DNA of 64,000 bases from BJ22 sp021298375 (lineage in GTDB: Bacteria; Planctomycetota; Planctomycetia; Pirellulales; Pirellulaceae), in the NCBI GenBank assembly GCA_046343015.1, contig JBKDOL010000053.1, positions 44,078 through 108,077 on the forward strand. Reading direction: 5' to 3'. Below are positions 8,901-15,757 of this stretch, in pieces (the first letter of the stretch is position 1; every line of letters starts with the position of its first letter). The position numbers were made by a program, and so were the translations under genes. Under the pieces are notes generated by a model. That model had not been told where the DNA came from. It did no database searches and worked only from the letters and a program-made list of their open reading frames with translations.

Positions 8901-9445
8901 AACGTGACTTTGTCCGCGCGTTTCCCTATCTCAGCGGCTATCGGATGTTTCTGATCGATGCTGATGAAACCGCGGTGCGAACGGTTGCGGAAGCATTGGC
9001 GGATGAGGGGTTTGATCCGCGGACCAGTTTGAGTTTGCTCGATCAATTCATGGCGGTGCAGAACACCTACCTGTCCGCATTTCAAGCCTTGGGGGGCCTC
9101 GGCTTGCTGCTCGGAACTCTGGGGCTGGCGGCAGTTCAACTGCGGAGCATTTTTGAGCGCCGTCGGGAGTTGGCGTTGATGCAGGCGCTGGGGTATCGAT
9201 TGCCGACGCTCACTGCGCAGCTGTTTTGGGAGCAGGCTTGGGTTTTGCTTGCTGGCTTGGGGATCGGATTGCTGGCGGCCGCGGCGGCTACGGTTCCCCA
9301 CCTGCTTGTCGGCATGGCGACAGTTCCCTGGGGATGGTTGCTGGGGATGTTCGGTTTGATCGCCTTGGTGGGATTATTCAGCGGTCTGTTGGCGGCGCGC
9401 TCGATTATGAGGCTGCCGCTGGTCGGCTCTTTGCGCGGTGAGTAA
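5912..9445 (+). CDS. FtsX-family ABC transporter permease, large
   Basis: 1177 residues. One N-terminal membrane helix (about 14-40) is followed by a large extracytoplasmic domain to about residue 565, then a block of three helices (about 571-700) with LGLLAALGFPGKQTVGLW, the FtsX coupling pattern. Further helices lie near 724-765 and 800-820, then a second extracytoplasmic domain, and a C-terminal FtsX block from about 1050 with ELALMQALGYRLPTLTAQLF. The two FtsX blocks suggest a fused permease serving as both halves (DevC/YbbP-like) rather than a LolC/LolE dimer. It is translationally coupled to the methyltransferase, and its ATPase is two genes upstream. The transported substrate is unknown. 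Confidence 0.88.
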   Translation: MKLNALSLAWSSVRHYWRTSLAVLFAVAVATAVLVGALVVGSSMRGSLRAMTLERLGRVDEVLLSRGFFSQALVEKIRTASAGIDQSLQVEPLILFPAASLERSEGKVPRRSQRISVLGIEDGYWQLSSEPLTVPRLSPDEIVLNEAVAEELGITVEQVASKSALVTLRIPKPSLLPGDSSLGKKRDLVESLVRLRVVAVIPNRGLGRFSLEPSQALARNVYVSLETLQSALADSALRHKGDTRQVNALLLARSERNSRPDAEFTLSKLAAGWQPDLADLGLRLKRVTQSNPNGGAAVFDYLSLTTEQLVFEDALTAEVERLAPQATRVLTYLVNETSRVGAEQASGIPYSMFSALPVDEAFTLQSAEDAAPLETPDESELILNEWAAADLQAKPGDRIRLRYFQPESTHGQQVELTTELRLKAVAKLTRPSRPFQARRSGPPVPAEFTQVPTPANDPDLTPEVPGLTDSDSIENWDLPFETTGKIRRVDDQYWDEYRTTPKGFVNPQLAERIWGSRFGRVTGFRVPLDVGEDALRKGLQELWRERPELFGWSLLPVKRLGLQAASGSTPFDGLFLGLSLFVIASALILTSLLFRLGLDQRAQQLGLLAALGFPGKQTVGLWSVEVLLLGSCGAVLGAIAGIGYARLIIWGLQTFWVGAISRPFLQLFVDWPAVIGGTLLGLLVSWLTILWSISRAQRVPARELLGGRLEAGGDLKSRSGIWQMALAVGLVLGACGLSFAATRLGGDSQAGAFMGAGFLVLVALLLGLRVWLRTPPQRDRGSGMGLRSLAWLNTRRHPRRTLLTVGLIAVATFLIVAISSFRLRPDADATGGITWIAESAQPIFADLSTPTGQDELLGEQLEGTEWRSFYSLRVKPGQDASCNNLYQATQPRVLGVPAAWIERFDRPDQIPMAWAGSLATTPESRANPWRLLEGAGERGAEEPIPCVIDKNTAMYSLKIYTVGQTYRVQYDSGEKLTFKVVGFLDNSLLQGSLIIGERDFVRAFPYLSGYRMFLIDADETAVRTVAEALADEGFDPRTSLSLLDQFMAVQNTYLSAFQALGGLGLLLGTLGLAAVQLRSIFERRRELALMQALGYRLPTLTAQLFWEQAWVLLAGLGIGLLAAAAATVPHLLVGMATVPWGWLLGMFGLIALVGLFSGLLAARSIMRLPLVGSLRGE

Positions 9446-9462
9446 CGGAAATCGCCCGGCTC

Positions 9463-9508
9463 GCTCAGGCTCCGCCGGCTGAATTGCTCAGGCTGCGCCG
9501 GCTGAATT
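9463..9508. repeat. 23-bp tandem duplication after the permease stop
   Basis: A 23-bp unit starting GCTCAGGCTCCGCCGG occurs at 9463-9485 and again at 9486-9508 with one base changed. It begins 17 bases after the permease stop codon. Confidence 0.9.
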
Positions 9509-9635
9509 GCCGAACCAGTTTCTCAGGGTCTTGTCTGAGTACGGGGGGCGAGATTAAACTTTCAAGCGGCAATCAGTTGGTGCTCGGGCGTTTGCTCGGC
9601 GAATGAACCGACCCGGCTTTTTGTCCAAGTTCGAG

Positions 9636-9664
9636 CGAACGGGAGTTGGTCCTTTTACCGTTCG
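9636..9664 (+). other. hairpin just upstream of tRNA-Leu
   Basis: CGAACGG at 9636-9642 pairs perfectly with CCGTTCG at 9658-9664 across a 15-base loop, ending eight bases before the tRNA. It could be part of the precursor 5' leader or the promoter region; the role is not clear. Confidence 0.4.
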
Positions 9665-9671
9665 TGGTCGA

Positions 9672-9754
9672 GGCGGTGTGGCGGAATGGCAGACGCGATT
9701 GATTCAAAATCAATTGTCCTTACGGGCGTGGAGGTTCGACTCCTCTCACCGCTA
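9672..9754 (+). tRNA. tRNA-Leu (anticodon CAA)
   Basis: The acceptor GGCGGTG pairs with CACCGCT, including a G-U at 1-72. TG follows, then the D arm GCG...CGC. The anticodon arm is ATTGA, loop TTCAAAA and TCAAT with CAA at 9705-9707, reading UUG. A long class II variable arm (TGTCCTTACGGGCGT) and the T arm GGAGG, TTCGACT, CCTCT follow. The discriminator is A and the CCA end is not encoded. The long variable arm and A73 fit tRNA-Leu. Confidence 0.95.
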
Positions 9755-9846
9755 CTGAAACTCAGCAAACGCTGAAGCTCGGAAGTGGCAACCGCTGATG
9801 GAACGTGTTCGAAAAGAACTTCGAAAAGAGCAAGGTCCGAACAAGA

Positions 9847-9876
9847 GGCCGTCCCGCTGGGGCGGCCTTTTCTTTT
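9847..9876 (+). terminator. Rho-independent terminator after tRNA-Leu
   Basis: GGCCGTCCC at 9847-9855 pairs with GGGGCGGCC at 9859-9867 (one G-U pair, loop GCT), followed by TTTTCTTTT. It lies 93 bases past the tRNA and ten bases before the end of the convergent sigma-54 activator gene. Confidence 0.85.
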
Positions 9877-9885
9877 GGTCGTCTG

Positions 9886-11742
9886 TTAGTCGGGCTTGGA
9901 AATCTCGTATTCATCGAGTTTTCGATAGAGAGTGGCCCGGCTGATCCCGAGCATTTTGGCCGAGTCGGGCATATTGCCGCCGGTCCGCTTGAGCGCTTCG
10001 ACGATTAGTTTCTTTTCCCAGTGGTCGATTCGCAGCGATTCCAGTTCGGCCGATTGGGCATCCCGGATACCGAGATCGCCGACTTCAATCGCATTTCCTT
10101 CGGCCATGACCACGGCGCTATCGAGGACGTTGCGGAGTTGCCTGATATTTCCTGGCCAGTTGTAGGCGAGCAGCACGCGGTTCGCATCGGGTGAAAGCGT
10201 CAAGTCAAAACGTCCGCTCCGCTCGCGGAAGTGTCTGAGGAAATAATCGACGAGCAATTGAATGTCCGTGCCCCGTTCGCGGAGGGGAGGAATCCGCAGT
10301 TCATAGACGCTGAGGCGATAGAACAGGTCTTCGCGGAACTTCTTTTCGGCGACGAACTCCTGCAGGTCCCGGTTGGTTGCGCAAATGACCCGCACATCAA
10401 CAGTGATCGGTTCGCTGCTGCCGACGGGCATGAACGGGTGCCCCTCGAGAATCCGCAGCAGTTTGGCTTGGCCCTCCAGTGTGAGCTCGCCGATTTCGTC
10501 GAGAAAAAGGGTGCCGAGGTCGGCTTGCTGGAACCAGCCGACGTGGTCGCGGTCGGCCGAGGTGAACGCTCCCTTTTTGTGACCGAAGAGTTGGCTCTCC
10601 ATCAGTTCCCGCGGGATGGCGGCGCAGTTGACGGTGAGCATCGGGCGGTCGGATCGGGGGCTGGCTCGATGAATGGCTCGAGCGACCAGTTCTTTCCCGA
10701 CACCGCTTTCGCCGCGAATCAGGACGCTGCCCGAGGCCCGCCCGATCCGGGCGATTTTCGATTTCAGTTCGAGCATGCCCTGGCATTCGCCGATCAGTTC
10801 GTCGGTTGCTGCCGTTTTCTGGACCAGGCTGGAGTGCTGGGCCGCGAGCGAGGCTTGCTGGTTGGCTTGGCTCAGGGCCCGCATCATGATGTTGGCCAGA
10901 GCGCAGGCGAGGTCGAAGTGCGTGTCGCTGAAGCGGTTGTGTTGCCGATAGAGGTGGATCACCCCCATCACCCGCTGGGTCAGTTTCCCATCCTGTTGCT
11001 CATCGGCGATCAGCGGGACGCAGATTGCATCGGCAAAGGAATCGCCGGCATCGCTCGATTCATAGCCCACGCGAATGGCATGTTTTTCCAATACGACGCG
11101 TTTGGTCAGGTTCTTTCGGAGCAACAGTTTTGCCGACTGATCCTCGGGAATGACCAGTTTCGGTTTCAGCAAACCGGCTTCGTTCAGCCAGAGGAATCCG
11201 GCCACGTCCGACTCGGTTCGTTCGGCGAGCCGATGCAGGCAGATTTGGATGACCTCGTTCGAGTCGGATTGTCCCAGCAGCTTGACGCTCAGCTGAAAGA
11301 GAAAATAAAAATCCTGGCCGAGTTTCGAGTTGTTCAGGAAATCGAGCGTCTGTTCGCCGAGGTCATTGCTGGCGACATTCCGGTCAAAGATGATCGTCGA
11401 AGTGTCTTGGCCATCGGCCTGTTTTTCACTGGGAGTGGGCGGTTGCTGCTGGGTCGAGAACCGAAATAAAAAGGTGCCGATTCGAATCTCGCAGCCGTCG
11501 ATCAATTGGGCCGTGTCAATCAGCTGATTGTTGACAAAGGTTCCGTTGCTGCTTTTGCGGTCGGCAATCCACCAGCCTTCCCCATTTTTGTAGATCGAGG
11601 CATGGATGCGCGAGCATTGAGGGTCATTCAGGACGATTTGGCAGTTCCAATCCCGTCCGAGGAGGTTTTCTGACTGGTCGGAGAGCTCAAAATGGGCCGT
11701 GGTCGCTGCCGCCGCGGAACTCATCAGCAAAAAAGCATTCAC
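9886..11742 (-). CDS. sigma-54 dependent activator with FHA and GAF domains
   Basis: 618 residues in four parts. An FHA phosphothreonine-binding domain occupies about residues 20-100 (LGRDWNCQIVL, CSRIHA, SSNGTFVN). A GAF-like sensor spans about 130-300. The AAA+ sigma-54 activation domain has Walker A GESGVGKE near 343, the sigma-54 contact loop as GAFTSA near 389, Walker B LFLDEIGEL near 415 and FREDLFYRL. A Fis-type helix-turn-helix ends the protein (KMLGISRATLYRKL). The contact loop differs from the GAFTGA consensus at the fifth residue. The FHA domain suggests input from a Ser/Thr kinase rather than a two-component receiver. A second ATG six codons downstream is an alternative start. It diverges from prc. 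I saw no -24/-12 promoter nearby. Confidence 0.93.
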   Translation of the reverse strand: MNAFLLMSSAAAATTAHFELSDQSENLLGRDWNCQIVLNDPQCSRIHASIYKNGEGWWIADRKSSNGTFVNNQLIDTAQLIDGCEIRIGTFLFRFSTQQQPPTPSEKQADGQDTSTIIFDRNVASNDLGEQTLDFLNNSKLGQDFYFLFQLSVKLLGQSDSNEVIQICLHRLAERTESDVAGFLWLNEAGLLKPKLVIPEDQSAKLLLRKNLTKRVVLEKHAIRVGYESSDAGDSFADAICVPLIADEQQDGKLTQRVMGVIHLYRQHNRFSDTHFDLACALANIMMRALSQANQQASLAAQHSSLVQKTAATDELIGECQGMLELKSKIARIGRASGSVLIRGESGVGKELVARAIHRASPRSDRPMLTVNCAAIPRELMESQLFGHKKGAFTSADRDHVGWFQQADLGTLFLDEIGELTLEGQAKLLRILEGHPFMPVGSSEPITVDVRVICATNRDLQEFVAEKKFREDLFYRLSVYELRIPPLRERGTDIQLLVDYFLRHFRERSGRFDLTLSPDANRVLLAYNWPGNIRQLRNVLDSAVVMAEGNAIEVGDLGIRDAQSAELESLRIDHWEKKLIVEALKRTGGNMPDSAKMLGISRATLYRKLDEYEISKPD

Positions 11743-12133
11743 CGCAAAAACGTTCCCGAAAACCAGAATAAATCAAATTCCACACCCCGACCTCGGCAGT
11801 ATACCCCGATTCGATACCAGCGTCGACCAAAAGGAGTGGGTGGCGAGTTTCCTGAATTTTTCCGGTGAGGCTTTGTTTTGGGGTGAAACCTGAACGGCGT
11901 CGACAGTGTTTATGGATGGCTGCTGACCTTGCGGGAGGCCGCGCGTGAGCTGGGGAAAATCGAGCCTGAAACCTGCTCGGAACTGGCCAGCCGCGGGCTG
12001 AAGCGGGCTGAAGCGGGCTGGGGGGGGGTGGTGAATCGATCTTGCCCCGTGAATTTCCACCGTTTAGGATTCGGCTGACAGTTTCCGGCGGCAACCCGGC
12101 GGGGTTGTCTCCTTTTTCAATCAGGAAAGATCC
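11743..12133. promoter_or_regulatory. divergent intergenic region between activator and prc
   Basis: These 391 bases separate two divergent genes and so should hold both promoters. I could not identify a reliable -35/-10 or -24/-12 element. A 10-bp unit GCGGGCTGAA is repeated at 11993-12002 and 12003-12012, with a third partial copy running into a G-rich tract at 12020-12028. Confidence 0.5.
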
Positions 12134-14212
12134 ATGAAATCGCTGCAGATAAACATAACTGGACCGGTGCGCACGATGTTGACCAAGTGCCTGAGTATGC
12201 TGGTCGTAAGCGGGCTCGGACTCTCGGGGCTCTGGGCCCAGACTGCGGCCCCGGCGCCCGCCGACGGCAAGCAGTTGGGTGAAGTTCCCAAGAACGATCG
12301 TCAAAGTGCCCGCTGGGTTGCCGAATTGATGCAGCGGGAGCATCTGTTGCAGATGCCGATTGACGACAAGATTTCCGGTCGAGCCCTGGACATGTTTATC
12401 AAGTCGCTCGACCCGGCGAAAAGTTATTTCCTCAAATCCGACATCGACAGCTTTCAGCAGTGGAAGTCAAAGCTGGACGATCAATTCAAGGAGGGGGACT
12501 TCAGTGCCGGGTTCGAGATTTTCAAACGCTTTCTGCAGCGCGTCGAAGAAGGGGTCAACATCGCCCTGTACTGGGTCGACCAGCCGCTGGATTTCACTGT
12601 CGATGAAACCCTGCTGACCGATTCCGATGCCCAGGATTTTGCGGCTGACGAGGCTGAACTCAAGGACCGCTGGCGCAAACGGATTAAATACAACCTGCTG
12701 GTGCTCAAGGGAGATGAGACGCTGAAGGATGACCCCAAGGACAAGCTCCGCCGGCGTTATCGCAGCTTCGCCAACCGCATGAATCAGCTTGACAGCAGCG
12801 ATGTGGTCGAGATGTTCGTCACCTCGGTAACGACCAGCTTCGACCCGCATACGACTTACATGTCGAAAGATACCTTCAAGAGCTTCATGATCCAGATGAC
12901 CCTGGAGCTGGAAGGGATCGGGGCCACGCTTTCGGCTGATGATGAAGGTTACACGGTCATCAAGAGCATTGTGCCCAAGGGGCCTGCGGACAAGCAGGGC
13001 CAACTGAAGGTAGAAGACAAGATTGTTGCGGTCGCCCAAGGAGAAGACGGCGAGTTTGTCGATGCGACCGGCATGAAGCTTGATGATGTAGTCAAGATGA
13101 TCCGGGGGAAACCGAACACGATGGTTCGGCTCTCGGTCATTTCCGGGAATGAATCCAAGGAAGTCCGCATCCAGCGGGAAAAAGTCAACCTCGATGACCA
13201 GGCTGCTCAAGGGGAGGTCTTTGAGCGAGGGCGAAAGGGCGATGGAACGGCCTTCAAGATTGGAGTCATCAACTTGCCGAGCTTTTACTCGGACATGGAC
13301 TCTGGCAATGGCAGCAAGGGACGCAGCACCACGACCGACATCGACAAAATCCTCCAGGATTTTCGCGGTCAGTCGGTGGATGCCGTCGTGCTCGACTTGC
13401 GTCGCAATGGCGGCGGCAGTTTGCGTGAGGCAATTAACTGCACCGGCTTGTTCATCGACTACGGTCCGGTCGTGCAGGTCAAGGATCCGCAAGGTCAGGT
13501 TCAACAGCACAATGACGAACGCCGCGGTTTGAGTTGGGACAAGCCCTTGGTGGTGTTGACCAGCAAGTTCAGCGCTAGCGCGAGCGAGATTCTGGCAGGC
13601 GCGGTGCAGGATTACGGCCGGGGCTTGGTGGTGGGTGACACGACCACACACGGCAAGGGAACCGTCCAAAGCCTGCTCGATTTGAACCAACTTGTTTTCC
13701 GCGGCCAGGAAGCTCCCCAGTATTTCGGGGCGCTCAAAATCACCATGCAGCAGTTTTATCGCCCCTCCGGCGACAGCACCCAAAAGCGTGGTGTGCTCTC
13801 TGACATCATTCTGCCCTCAGTCACGGACAAAATGGACGTGAGCGAGACCGACTTGGATTATCCGGTGGAGTTTGACCGGGTCTCCGCTTCTGCATTCAAG
13901 CCAATGGGAATGGTCAACGCCGAGATGGTCGCCGATTTGGCAGGCAAGTCCCGGGAACGGATCGAGAAGTCGGAAGACTTTGCCCGGGACCTGCGGAATA
14001 TCGCCCGCTATGTCGACTTCAAGAACGCCAAGAGCGTGGAGCTGAATGAAGAGAAATTCCGCAAGCAACGCGAGGAATACGACGCCGAAAAGGAGGACGA
14101 AAAGCAACTCGAGTCGGCGGTCAGCAAATCAGACGGGATCGAGATGACTCCCTACCTCGAAGAGGTGCTGGAGATCACTCAGGATTATGCCCGCGCCTTG
14201 GGTAAAGGCTAA
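12134..14212 (+). CDS. prc: tail-specific protease Prc, S41 family
   Basis: 692 residues, close to E. coli Prc (682). A signal peptide (MLVVSGLGLSGLWAQ region) exports it to the periplasm. The N-terminal TSP domain shows DPAKSYFLKSDID; a PDZ domain starts near residue 255 (ELEGIGATLSADDEGY). The S41 core has VLDLRRNGGGS, the catalytic serine in FSASASEI near residue 480, and the catalytic lysine in HGKGTVQ. The C-terminal region matches the DUF3340 type. Prc enzymes trim or degrade envelope proteins from their C-termini. AGGAAAG precedes the ATG. A 15-bp repeat begins on the first base after the stop, then a strong terminator follows. Confidence 0.95.
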   Translation: MKSLQINITGPVRTMLTKCLSMLVVSGLGLSGLWAQTAAPAPADGKQLGEVPKNDRQSARWVAELMQREHLLQMPIDDKISGRALDMFIKSLDPAKSYFLKSDIDSFQQWKSKLDDQFKEGDFSAGFEIFKRFLQRVEEGVNIALYWVDQPLDFTVDETLLTDSDAQDFAADEAELKDRWRKRIKYNLLVLKGDETLKDDPKDKLRRRYRSFANRMNQLDSSDVVEMFVTSVTTSFDPHTTYMSKDTFKSFMIQMTLELEGIGATLSADDEGYTVIKSIVPKGPADKQGQLKVEDKIVAVAQGEDGEFVDATGMKLDDVVKMIRGKPNTMVRLSVISGNESKEVRIQREKVNLDDQAAQGEVFERGRKGDGTAFKIGVINLPSFYSDMDSGNGSKGRSTTTDIDKILQDFRGQSVDAVVLDLRRNGGGSLREAINCTGLFIDYGPVVQVKDPQGQVQQHNDERRGLSWDKPLVVLTSKFSASASEILAGAVQDYGRGLVVGDTTTHGKGTVQSLLDLNQLVFRGQEAPQYFGALKITMQQFYRPSGDSTQKRGVLSDIILPSVTDKMDVSETDLDYPVEFDRVSASAFKPMGMVNAEMVADLAGKSRERIEKSEDFARDLRNIARYVDFKNAKSVELNEEKFRKQREEYDAEKEDEKQLESAVSKSDGIEMTPYLEEVLEITQDYARALGKG

Positions 14213-14253
14213 TTGGACGGTGTCTACTTGGACGGTGTCTACTTGGACGGTGG
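14213..14253. repeat. 15-bp tandem repeat abutting the prc stop codon
   Basis: TTGGACGGTGTCTAC occurs at 14213-14227 and 14228-14242, with 11 bases of a third copy. The array begins on the first base after the TAA of prc. Confidence 0.9.
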
Positions 14254-14322
14254 ATGGAGCCGAGTTGCCGGGAGTTTAAGGCTGAGGCCAAGGGGTTCCG
14301 GTTATTCATCAATCAAGTTCAC

Positions 14323-14359
14323 AGGCCGGATTCGCGATAGCGGGTCCGGCCTTTTTTTT
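14323..14359 (+). terminator. Rho-independent terminator of prc
   Basis: AGGCCGGA at 14323-14330 pairs perfectly with TCCGGCCT at 14345-14352; an inner CGC/GCG can add to the stem. Eight T follow (14352-14359). Confidence 0.9.
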
Positions 14360-14374
14360 GCGAGCCCGAATCCG

Positions 14375-15364
14375 TTAACTCAAGGGGATTCGCAACCCGT
14401 CGTAACCAACTTCGATCCCCTCAGGCAATGAAGCGTTGACTGCTGCATAATCAATGTGACAGGAGCAGTGGGTGAAGTAGGTTTGTTTGGGACGGAGTCG
14501 CTGGGCGATGGCAACTGCCTGATCGATACTCAAATGGGTTGGATGGGGCAGGGGGCGGAGGGCATCGATGACAAGCACATCCAGATTCTCCAGCAGCGGC
14601 CAGCTCGACTCAGGGATCTCGCTGACATCCGTGCAGTAGGCCACGCGACCGATACGAAAACCGAGCACATCGAATCGGGGACCGTGTTTGAGTGGAATCG
14701 GAATTAACGTCTCACCCAGCACGTCGAACGGATCCAGGCCGATTTCCTGGATGTCCACCGCAGGCGCGGCTCCAGCGTGAGTTGGCTCAATTCCCGAGAA
14801 CGCATAGTCAAAGGCTGTTTCAATCCGCCGTCGCACATCGGGGCGGCAGTAGATGGGGACGGGATGACCGAGGTAAAACTGAAAAAGTCTCAGGTCGTCG
14901 AATCCCATTACGTGGTCGGAGTGTTCATGCGTGTAGACCACTGCGTGAACGATTCCGATGCCTTCGCGGAGTAGTTGTTGCCGCAGGTCTGGGGCGGTAT
15001 CAAGCAACAGGTTGCCAGCAGGAAGTCCGAGTATGGCACTGGCGCGAGTGCGCTGGTTTTTTGGGTCGCGACCGATGCAAACGGGACAGCCACAGCCGAT
15101 GGCCGGCACGCCGACGCTGGTGCCAGTGCCCAGGAGAATGAGTTCTCCGGTGATGTTTCGAGTGTGGACTTGTTTGGGCACGGGCAATGTCGGGACGGAA
15201 AACAAAGGAACAGAAAATTCGGACAAAAGGGAAGCCTTCGAGCCTGCGGCTGCTTTCGGAGCGGCTCGCGGGGGGCTGTCGATTGTAGCCCGCCAATGCG
15301 ACCTGTGTCGGGGGCAGAACTCTCCCTCGGCAAGTCTCGGGCTGGCTGGATTGGGAACTGGCAA
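14375..15364 (-). CDS. MBL-fold metallohydrolase (PhnP / Lactamase_B_2 type)
   Basis: The conserved part starts at ELILLGTGTSVGVPAIGC, then CPVC, the metal-binding motif HEHSDHVMGFDDLR, KHGPRFDVLGFRI, AYCTDVSEIP and THCSCHID. This is the PhnP-like phosphodiesterase branch of the metallo-beta-lactamase fold; the substrate is unknown. The longest frame begins at 15364, but its first 65 or so residues are Pro/Ser/Arg-rich and unlike the family. A start nearer 15200 (TTG or GTG codons before KQVHTRN) may be the real one, without a clear ribosome binding site. It converges on prc, whose terminator lies in the 162 bases between them. Confidence 0.85.
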   Translation of the reverse strand: MPVPNPASPRLAEGEFCPRHRSHWRATIDSPPRAAPKAAAGSKASLLSEFSVPLFSVPTLPVPKQVHTRNITGELILLGTGTSVGVPAIGCGCPVCIGRDPKNQRTRASAILGLPAGNLLLDTAPDLRQQLLREGIGIVHAVVYTHEHSDHVMGFDDLRLFQFYLGHPVPIYCRPDVRRRIETAFDYAFSGIEPTHAGAAPAVDIQEIGLDPFDVLGETLIPIPLKHGPRFDVLGFRIGRVAYCTDVSEIPESSWPLLENLDVLVIDALRPLPHPTHLSIDQAVAIAQRLRPKQTYFTHCSCHIDYAAVNASLPEGIEVGYDGLRIPLS

Positions 15365-15613
15365 ACGGCCGTGAAGGCAACGCTGGCAGGGGGCCAGACC
15401 GCGATTTTGGGCCGCTTCCGCGATGATGGCAGGACCCGTTGCCCGGTCAGTTGCTCGGAAAAGATGAAATTGCCAGTCTCGAGCAATCGGAGCCTGTTCA
15501 ACCCCCGAGGTCGAGCCCTTTGGGCGCGCGACTTGCCTACAATAGCGGGTTGGGGCTGGCTGCCGGACGACTTGGCGGACCGCTGGCTGGGCGGGACCGT
15601 TGAGTAAACGCGA

Positions 15614-15640
15614 TTGACCCGTCCAAACGGTAACTATAAC
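15614..15640 (+). promoter_or_regulatory. possible sigma-70-like promoter upstream of secA
   Basis: TTGACC at 15614-15619 and TATAAC at 15635-15640 are separated by 15 bp, shorter than the ideal 17. The site lies about 120 bp before the secA start, in the 393-bp gap 15365-15757 that otherwise shows nothing. This is a weak call. Confidence 0.25.
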
Positions 15641-15757
15641 TTGTTAATCCACGGGGATTTGCGCTTTTGGGTGCCGTCGAATCGCCGACCGGTAATCGCC
15701 GTGACCTGACTGCCAGTTTGGCACGTTTTATCCCCGACATCGTGGACCTCGATCGAC

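Noticed and set aside
10231..11469. 412-codon open frame on plus strand opposite the sigma-54 activator
   Set aside because: It is antisense to a gene with clear FHA, AAA+ and Fis motifs. Its translation has no recognisable domain and it lacks a ribosome binding site; GC-rich codon bias creates such shadows.
12467..13783. 438-codon minus-strand frame opposite prc
   Set aside because: Antisense shadow of a gene with catalytic Ser/Lys motifs; no ribosome binding site.
14213..14431. 72-codon frame beginning in the prc-adjacent repeat
   Set aside because: The DGVYLDGVYLDG start is only the 15-bp repeat read in frame, and the frame runs through the prc terminator.
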